Shown piece after piece: positions 14,656 through 18,750 of a DNA stretch of 18,750 nt. A program made the translations under genes and the position numbers. The notes below the pieces were generated by a model. That model was given only the letters and a program-made list of their open reading frames with translations. It made no database searches and was not told the DNA's origin. The stretch's first letter is position 1. Each line of letters begins with the position of its first letter. This stretch comes from Rhodoferax sp. (GTDB lineage Bacteria; Pseudomonadota; Gammaproteobacteria; Burkholderiales; Burkholderiaceae_C), in the NCBI GenBank assembly GCA_020048255.1, contig JAIFMR010000061.1:1-18750 (forward strand). The letters are read 5' to 3'.

Positions 14656-15315
14656 TCAGGTGGGGATGCCATGGTGTTCCAGCAAGTCGCTGATCAATTC
14701 CAACCGGACCAGGGGATTGTCCAGCGCCATCAGCTGGTTTTTTAATGCCAGCCCCATCGGCAGCAATTCGCACCAACGGTTGGCAACCCAGGCGCAATCA
14801 TTGAAATGGTACGGTGGCTGAATCGGCATCTGAGCTGGTTCGGTGTGTTGCGTCAGCAAGGTCTGGATGACACGCTCCAGTGTGGCAGCCACGGGCAATA
14901 AGTCGGGTGGAATAGGCACTTGCTGGTCGTGTGGCACCAGAGTCACATCGGCAATCCACAGCCCGTGTTTGAGCAGGTCATGTTTTTTGACGTTGAAGCG
15001 CTGGAGGCCCTGGCATTGGATCAACATCAAGCCAGACTGGGGGCGGCTTAGGTGGATGATGCTTGCCAACGTACCTGTGGGGTAAAAAATTTCCTCGGCA
15101 AAGCTGGGGCCTCCCGGTGTGTCGGTGGGTGCCTGTCGCACTTCATTGCCTTGATTCAAGCTGACCACCCCGAACGGTGCCCCGGACAAATAACACTTGC
15201 CCACCATGTCCAGATAACGGACTTCAAAAATCTGCAGCGGCAGGTAGCCACCGGGAAACAGCACAGTACCCAGTGGAAACAGGGGCAGCGATTGGAGCGA
15301 CAAAGACTCAGGCAT
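14656..15315 (-). CDS. LON peptidase N-terminal-like (substrate-binding) domain protein
   Basis: 219 residues, essentially one LON substrate-binding domain. It begins LPLFPLGTVLFPGGYLPLQIFEVRYLDM, the hallmark of the domain, continues with PFGVVSL, and has GTLASIIHLSRPQSGLMLIQCQGLQRF in the middle. There is no AAA+ module and no Ser-Lys protease part, so it is not a protease. Stand-alone LON-domain proteins are common in proteobacteria; their role is not settled and a substrate-recruiting or adaptor function is only a guess. The start is the first ATG with the canonical N-terminus; the ribosome site is weak. It is divergent from uppP across 97 bases and transcribed toward the P-loop ATPase, which follows after 93 bases. 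Confidence 0.9.
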   Translation of the reverse strand: MPESLSLQSLPLFPLGTVLFPGGYLPLQIFEVRYLDMVGKCYLSGAPFGVVSLNQGNEVRQAPTDTPGGPSFAEEIFYPTGTLASIIHLSRPQSGLMLIQCQGLQRFNVKKHDLLKHGLWIADVTLVPHDQQVPIPPDLLPVAATLERVIQTLLTQHTEPAQMPIQPPYHFNDCAWVANRWCELLPMGLALKNQLMALDNPLVRLELISDLLEHHGIPT

Positions 15316-15412
15316 GGTTAACCGGCATGTGATTCGTCATCATCGCACGAAAACGCTTGAGCGGCAGCTGGGGTGCGGTGCAGGGATAAACTCTGCGCAT
15401 CAAGGAGTGACT

Positions 15413-16246
15413 GTGGATATTGTTTTGCTGATCAAAGCCGCCATCATGGGATTGGTCGAGGGCTTGACCGAGTTTTTGCCGATCTCGTCGACAGGGCATT
15501 TGATTCTGGCGGGGGCTCTTTTGGGTTTTGACGATGAAAAGGCCAAGGTGTTTGACATTGCCATTCAAACCGGGGCTATTTTCGCGGTGATTCTGGTGTA
15601 TTGGCAAAAGATCCGCGATACCGTGGTGGCACTGCCATCCAGCCAACAGGCGCAGCGCTTTGCACTCAATGTGCTCATTGCTTTTCTGCCAGCCGTCATT
15701 TTGGGCCTGCTGTTTGGCAAGGCCATCAAGGCCCATTTGTTCACCCCGGTGGTGGTCGCCAGCACCTTCATCATCGGTGGTTTCATCATCATTTGGGCTG
15801 AACGTCGGCAAGAGAAAAACCCGGCTGTGGCGCGTATTCAGGATGTGGATGACATGACTGCACTGGACGCGCTTAAAGTCGGCCTGGTGCAGTGTTTCGC
15901 CATGATTCCAGGCACCAGTCGCAGTGGCGCCACCATCATTGGTGGCATGTTGTTGGGCCTGTCGCGCAAGGCAGCCACCGACTTTTCGTTTTACCTGGCC
16001 ATACCAACCCTGATTGGCGCGGGCGCGTACAGCTTGTATAAAGAGCGCGCCCTGTTGTCCATGGCAGATATGCCGATGTTTGGTGTCGGTCTGATCGTGT
16101 CGTTTCTAAGTGCCTGGCTGTGTATTCGCTGGCTGCTGCGGTACATCGCCAGCCACAGCTTTGTCGGTTTTGCTTATTACCGTATTGTGTTTGGCTTCCT
16201 GGTGCTGGCCACCGCCTGGACAGGCACGGTGACCTGGGCGGCTTGA
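15413..16246 (+). CDS. uppP: Undecaprenyl-diphosphatase UppP (BacA)
   Basis: 277 residues from GTG 15413 (read as Met, then DIVLLIKAAIMG), chosen because AAGGAG lies 5 bases upstream. A longer reading from ATG 15314 adds 33 hydrophilic residues not found in the family. The integral membrane protein has the two signature motifs: EGLTEFLPISSTGHL (Glu16 and Glu20 near the active site) and PGTSRSGATIIGG with Arg170. Several further hydrophobic segments span to the C-terminus. It removes a phosphate from undecaprenyl pyrophosphate, recycling the lipid carrier for peptidoglycan and other envelope polymers, and gives bacitracin tolerance. The HD-GYP gene starts 4 bases after its stop. Confidence 0.97.
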   Translation: MDIVLLIKAAIMGLVEGLTEFLPISSTGHLILAGALLGFDDEKAKVFDIAIQTGAIFAVILVYWQKIRDTVVALPSSQQAQRFALNVLIAFLPAVILGLLFGKAIKAHLFTPVVVASTFIIGGFIIIWAERRQEKNPAVARIQDVDDMTALDALKVGLVQCFAMIPGTSRSGATIIGGMLLGLSRKAATDFSFYLAIPTLIGAGAYSLYKERALLSMADMPMFGVGLIVSFLSAWLCIRWLLRYIASHSFVGFAYYRIVFGFLVLATAWTGTVTWAA

Positions 16247-16250
16247 GATC

Positions 16251-17546
16251 ATGGTGGATACCCCGATTGTGACCATGGACCAGCTTCAGGTGGGCTTGTA
16301 CGTCTACCTGGATCTGAAGTGGTTTGACCACCCATTTCCATTCAGTCATTTCAAAATCAAATCCGAGGATCAGATCACGACCATCCGGGGCTTGGGTTTG
16401 AAATCTGTGCGCTTCAACCCCCACCTGAGCGATGCCAATGTGCACTTGTCAGGGGTGCCAGCGGCGCAGGCGTTGGCCGAACCGGCGCCAGCCAATCCGG
16501 TGCCGGTGGTGACAGAACCTTCACCTGAAATGCAAGCCAAGCGTGCCATGATGGCGCAGATGCAATTGCGCCGGGACACGGCCGCTCGCATTGAAAAGGC
16601 CTTTGTCACCACCGCCAACACGATTCGTGACATCGAGAAAAATCTTTACAGTCATCCGACCGAAACCTTGGGGCAGGCGTCGCAACTGGTGAAACAGATT
16701 GCAGACTCGATCCTGACGTCACCTGAGCTGGCGATTCAGGTCATGGGTGACAAGCTGGGCGGCGAAGAGCTTTATTTTCATTCGCTCAATGTCACCATGC
16801 TGGCCATGATGATGGCGCGTGATCTGAAATTGCCCGTCGAAGTGGTAGGCCCGCTGGGTGTGGGTGCACTGTTGCACGACATCGGCCGCAAGGAAGTGCC
16901 CGACAAGATTTTGTTAAAGACCGAACCCTTGACCACGGCTGAGCGCAGCTTTTTTGAACTGCATCCGAGTTACGGTGTGGAAATAGCCAAACGCATGCAC
17001 CTGGCGCCGGCGGCCCTGGCCATCATCGGTGAGCACCATGAGCTGTTTGATGGCACGGGTTACCCCGCAAAACTCAAGGGGACTGCCATCAGCCTGTTGG
17101 CGCGCATTGTGGTGGTGGCCAACCACTACGATGAGCTGTGCAACCCCAAGCTGCTGACCGATGCGCTGACGCCGCACGAGGCTTTGTCCATGATGTTTGC
17201 CAAATTGCGTGCCAAGTTTGATCCCAACATTTTGGGCGCGTTCATTCGGTGCCTGGGCGTTTACCCGCCTGGCACCATAGTGCAACTGTCCAATGGTTTC
17301 ATTGGTATGGTGTCCACCGTCAATACCGCTCGCCCCATGAAGCCGATTGTGGTGGTGTATGACGCGGAAGTTCCGCCCGACGAGGCCATCATTCTGGACA
17401 TGGACACGCAGGCTGACCTGAATATCGGCAAGGCCATTCGTCCCAGCCAATTGCCGCGTGAGGTCTACAACTACCTCAGTCCACGCAAACGGGTCAGTTA
17501 TTACTTTGACGGCACCGCCGCGCGGCCCAAGACGGGTAAACCATGA
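16251..17546 (+). CDS. DUF3391 / HD-GYP domain protein, putative c-di-GMP phosphodiesterase
   Basis: 431 residues. The N-terminal DUF3391 region (about 1-130) is followed by an HD-GYP domain. Visible residues are HDIGR at 209-213, HPSYG, and the GYP signature HHELFDGTGYP at 262-272. The metal-binding positions look intact apart from one. The motif normally written VADxYDAL is here VVVANHYDEL, so Asn291 replaces an Asp known as a metal ligand in structures of the family; the Lys of HDIGK is Arg213. HD-GYP enzymes hydrolyse cyclic di-GMP to pGpG or GMP. A C-terminal region of about 100 residues follows, with PGTIVQLSNGFIGMV. It has no transmembrane segment. Spacing to uppP is 4 bases, and the histidine kinase start overlaps its stop as ATGA. 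Confidence 0.93.
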   Translation: MVDTPIVTMDQLQVGLYVYLDLKWFDHPFPFSHFKIKSEDQITTIRGLGLKSVRFNPHLSDANVHLSGVPAAQALAEPAPANPVPVVTEPSPEMQAKRAMMAQMQLRRDTAARIEKAFVTTANTIRDIEKNLYSHPTETLGQASQLVKQIADSILTSPELAIQVMGDKLGGEELYFHSLNVTMLAMMMARDLKLPVEVVGPLGVGALLHDIGRKEVPDKILLKTEPLTTAERSFFELHPSYGVEIAKRMHLAPAALAIIGEHHELFDGTGYPAKLKGTAISLLARIVVVANHYDELCNPKLLTDALTPHEALSMMFAKLRAKFDPNILGAFIRCLGVYPPGTIVQLSNGFIGMVSTVNTARPMKPIVVVYDAEVPPDEAIILDMDTQADLNIGKAIRPSQLPREVYNYLSPRKRVSYYFDGTAARPKTGKP

Positions 17547-18750
17547 CTGATCTGGCGCGCCTGATGTTGGACCACAGCCCGGACATGATGCTGCTGGTGG
17601 ACCCGGTGAGTCTGCACATTCTGTTGGCCAACACACCCGTTACCGCGGTGTTGGGGTACTCAGCAGAGCAGCTATCGGGCATGTCGATTACCGACATTGA
17701 AAGTGCACTGCAGGATGTGTTTTATTGGGAAGAAGTGAAGTCCGGTCAGTTTCCCGAAGTGAGCAATCAGGAGAGCGAATACCGCCGCGAAGATGGTGAG
17801 CTGGTGACGGTCAACAAATCCATACAGCGCATTGACAAGGGGGATCAGCCGCTGTTGCTGGTGATTGCCACCCAAACACAAACCGTGCAGCAGGTTCAGG
17901 ATGCCCTGGCCCAAACGCTGTCACAACTGCGCGCCACGCTGGAGTCCACCGGCAACGGCATTTTGGTGTTGGACTGGCAGGGCAAGATCAACGGGATGAA
18001 TCGGCAATTCAGCAGCCTGTGGGGCTTGCCTGATGCCCTGCTGCAAGCGCAGGACGACGCGCGTGTGGTGGAGTTCATTGCTATGTCGGTGTTGGAGCCC
18101 GAGCTGCTGCGTGCCCGACTGCAAACCATCATTGACCACACCGAGACCAGCGACACGGTGCATCACACCGATGGCCGCATTTTTGAATTGGGCTCGCGCC
18201 CCCAGTATTTGGGCGAGCAGATCATCGGGCGGGTGTTCAGTGTGCAGGACATCACCCAGCGCACGCTGGACGCGCAGGCTTTGCTGGAGTCACGCAACCG
18301 GCTCGAAGAGCGTGTGCTGGCCAGGACCGCCGATTTGCACAGCGTGAACGAGACGCTGCAGCAAGAGAAGGAACGCCTGGCTGTTTTGGTCAAAGAGCTG
18401 GAGGCTGCGCAAAGCCAGTTGCTGCAGTCCGAGCGCATGGCGTCCATAGGCCAATTGGCCGCGGGAGTCGCCCACGAAATCAACAACCCGGTGGGCTTTG
18501 TTAACTCCAATTTAGGATCCTTGCAGTCTTACGTGTCCAACCTGTTGCGCTTGCTGTCGGCGTTTGAGAAATTTGAAGGCACTTTGCCTGAGGAAGCTGC
18601 CCAACAGATTCGGCTGGTCAAAAAAGACATTGATTTTGAGTTCATGTGTGACGACATACGGGCTTTGCTGACCGAGTCCCTTGACGGGCTCAAGCGGGTG
18701 ACCCGCATCGTGCAAGACCTCAAAGATTTTTCGCATGTCGACGAGTCAGA
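17543..18750 (+). CDS. PAS-domain sensor histidine kinase (partial, cut by window end)
   Basis: An open reading frame runs from ATG 17543 to the window end without a stop, at least 402 residues. PAS domain 1 (about 1-112) begins LARLMLDHSPDMMLLVDP. PAS domain 2 (about 128-240) begins LRATLESTGNGILVLD and ends IIGRVFSVQDITQ. A long coiled coil (about 240-298) follows, then the dimerisation and phosphoacceptor helix MASIGQLAAGVAHEINNP with His311 as the phosphorylation site. The second helix RVTRIVQDLKDFSHVD closes the visible part; the ATPase domain is beyond the window. No transmembrane segment is seen, so it is likely a soluble sensor. The start overlaps the HD-GYP stop by 4 bases, which implies translational coupling. 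A response regulator partner, if any, is not in the window. Confidence 0.93.
   Translation, partial: MTDLARLMLDHSPDMMLLVDPVSLHILLANTPVTAVLGYSAEQLSGMSITDIESALQDVFYWEEVKSGQFPEVSNQESEYRREDGELVTVNKSIQRIDKGDQPLLLVIATQTQTVQQVQDALAQTLSQLRATLESTGNGILVLDWQGKINGMNRQFSSLWGLPDALLQAQDDARVVEFIAMSVLEPELLRARLQTIIDHTETSDTVHHTDGRIFELGSRPQYLGEQIIGRVFSVQDITQRTLDAQALLESRNRLEERVLARTADLHSVNETLQQEKERLAVLVKELEAAQSQLLQSERMASIGQLAAGVAHEINNPVGFVNSNLGSLQSYVSNLLRLLSAFEKFEGTLPEEAAQQIRLVKKDIDFEFMCDDIRALLTESLDGLKRVTRIVQDLKDFSHVDES

Noticed and set aside
15308..15811. A 167-residue antisense frame over uppP.
   Set aside because: It lies opposite the UppP signature motifs and has no ribosome site or recognisable domain.

Overview
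The window looks like ordinary chromosomal DNA of a Burkholderiales beta-proteobacterium, most likely Comamonadaceae close to Rhodoferax/Polaromonas. That placement rests on protein style (EtfA, DnaK, GlnS, UppP) and G+C near 57-60% in most lines I counted; I could not run a search. Nothing here is an rRNA, tRNA, CRISPR array, insertion sequence or complete prophage. No stretch over 300 bases lacks a gene; the longest gap is 9947..10204.

Layout. (1) 1..2894, plus strand: the last codons of etfB, then etfA and a long acyl-CoA dehydrogenase, a fatty-acid/thioester oxidation unit whose electrons go through ETF. (2) 2891..5190, minus strand: trhO (tRNA U34 hydroxylase), preceded in transcription order by a beta-CASP metallo-beta-lactamase ribonuclease-like gene. 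The trhO stop overlaps the dehydrogenase stop by 4 bases. (3) 5219..9946, minus strand: in transcription order an HxlR-like regulator, an FKBP prolyl isomerase, then the heat-shock chaperone operon grpE-dnaK-dnaJ. A good sigma-32 promoter candidate lies directly before grpE, hairpins lie in both intergenic gaps, and a textbook intrinsic terminator follows dnaJ. (4) 9947..10492: a divergent intergenic region and a small ComFB-family gene on the plus strand. (5) 10520..13905, minus strand: glnS, a small very acidic unknown protein, and metY (O-acetylhomoserine sulfhydrylase) as a tight operon. (6) 13972..15315, minus strand: an AT-richer P-loop ATPase of phage-like style and a stand-alone LON-domain protein. 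(7) 15413..18750, plus strand: uppP, a DUF3391/HD-GYP protein and a PAS histidine kinase (cut by the window end), spaced 4 bases apart and then overlapping by 4 bases, so probably one operon.

How they fit together. The chaperone block is a complete DnaK system with a nearby prolyl isomerase. The last block joins undecaprenyl phosphate recycling to a cyclic-di-GMP-type phosphodiesterase and a sensor kinase. The ComFB protein may be a cyclic dinucleotide receptor, so the window may hold two c-di-nucleotide-related proteins 6 kb apart. I do not see a clearly new multi-gene system. The best leads are the uppP/HD-GYP/kinase operon with its Asn-for-Asp change, the divergent HxlR/ComFB control region, the deviant P-loop ATPase, and the unknown acidic protein between glnS and metY.
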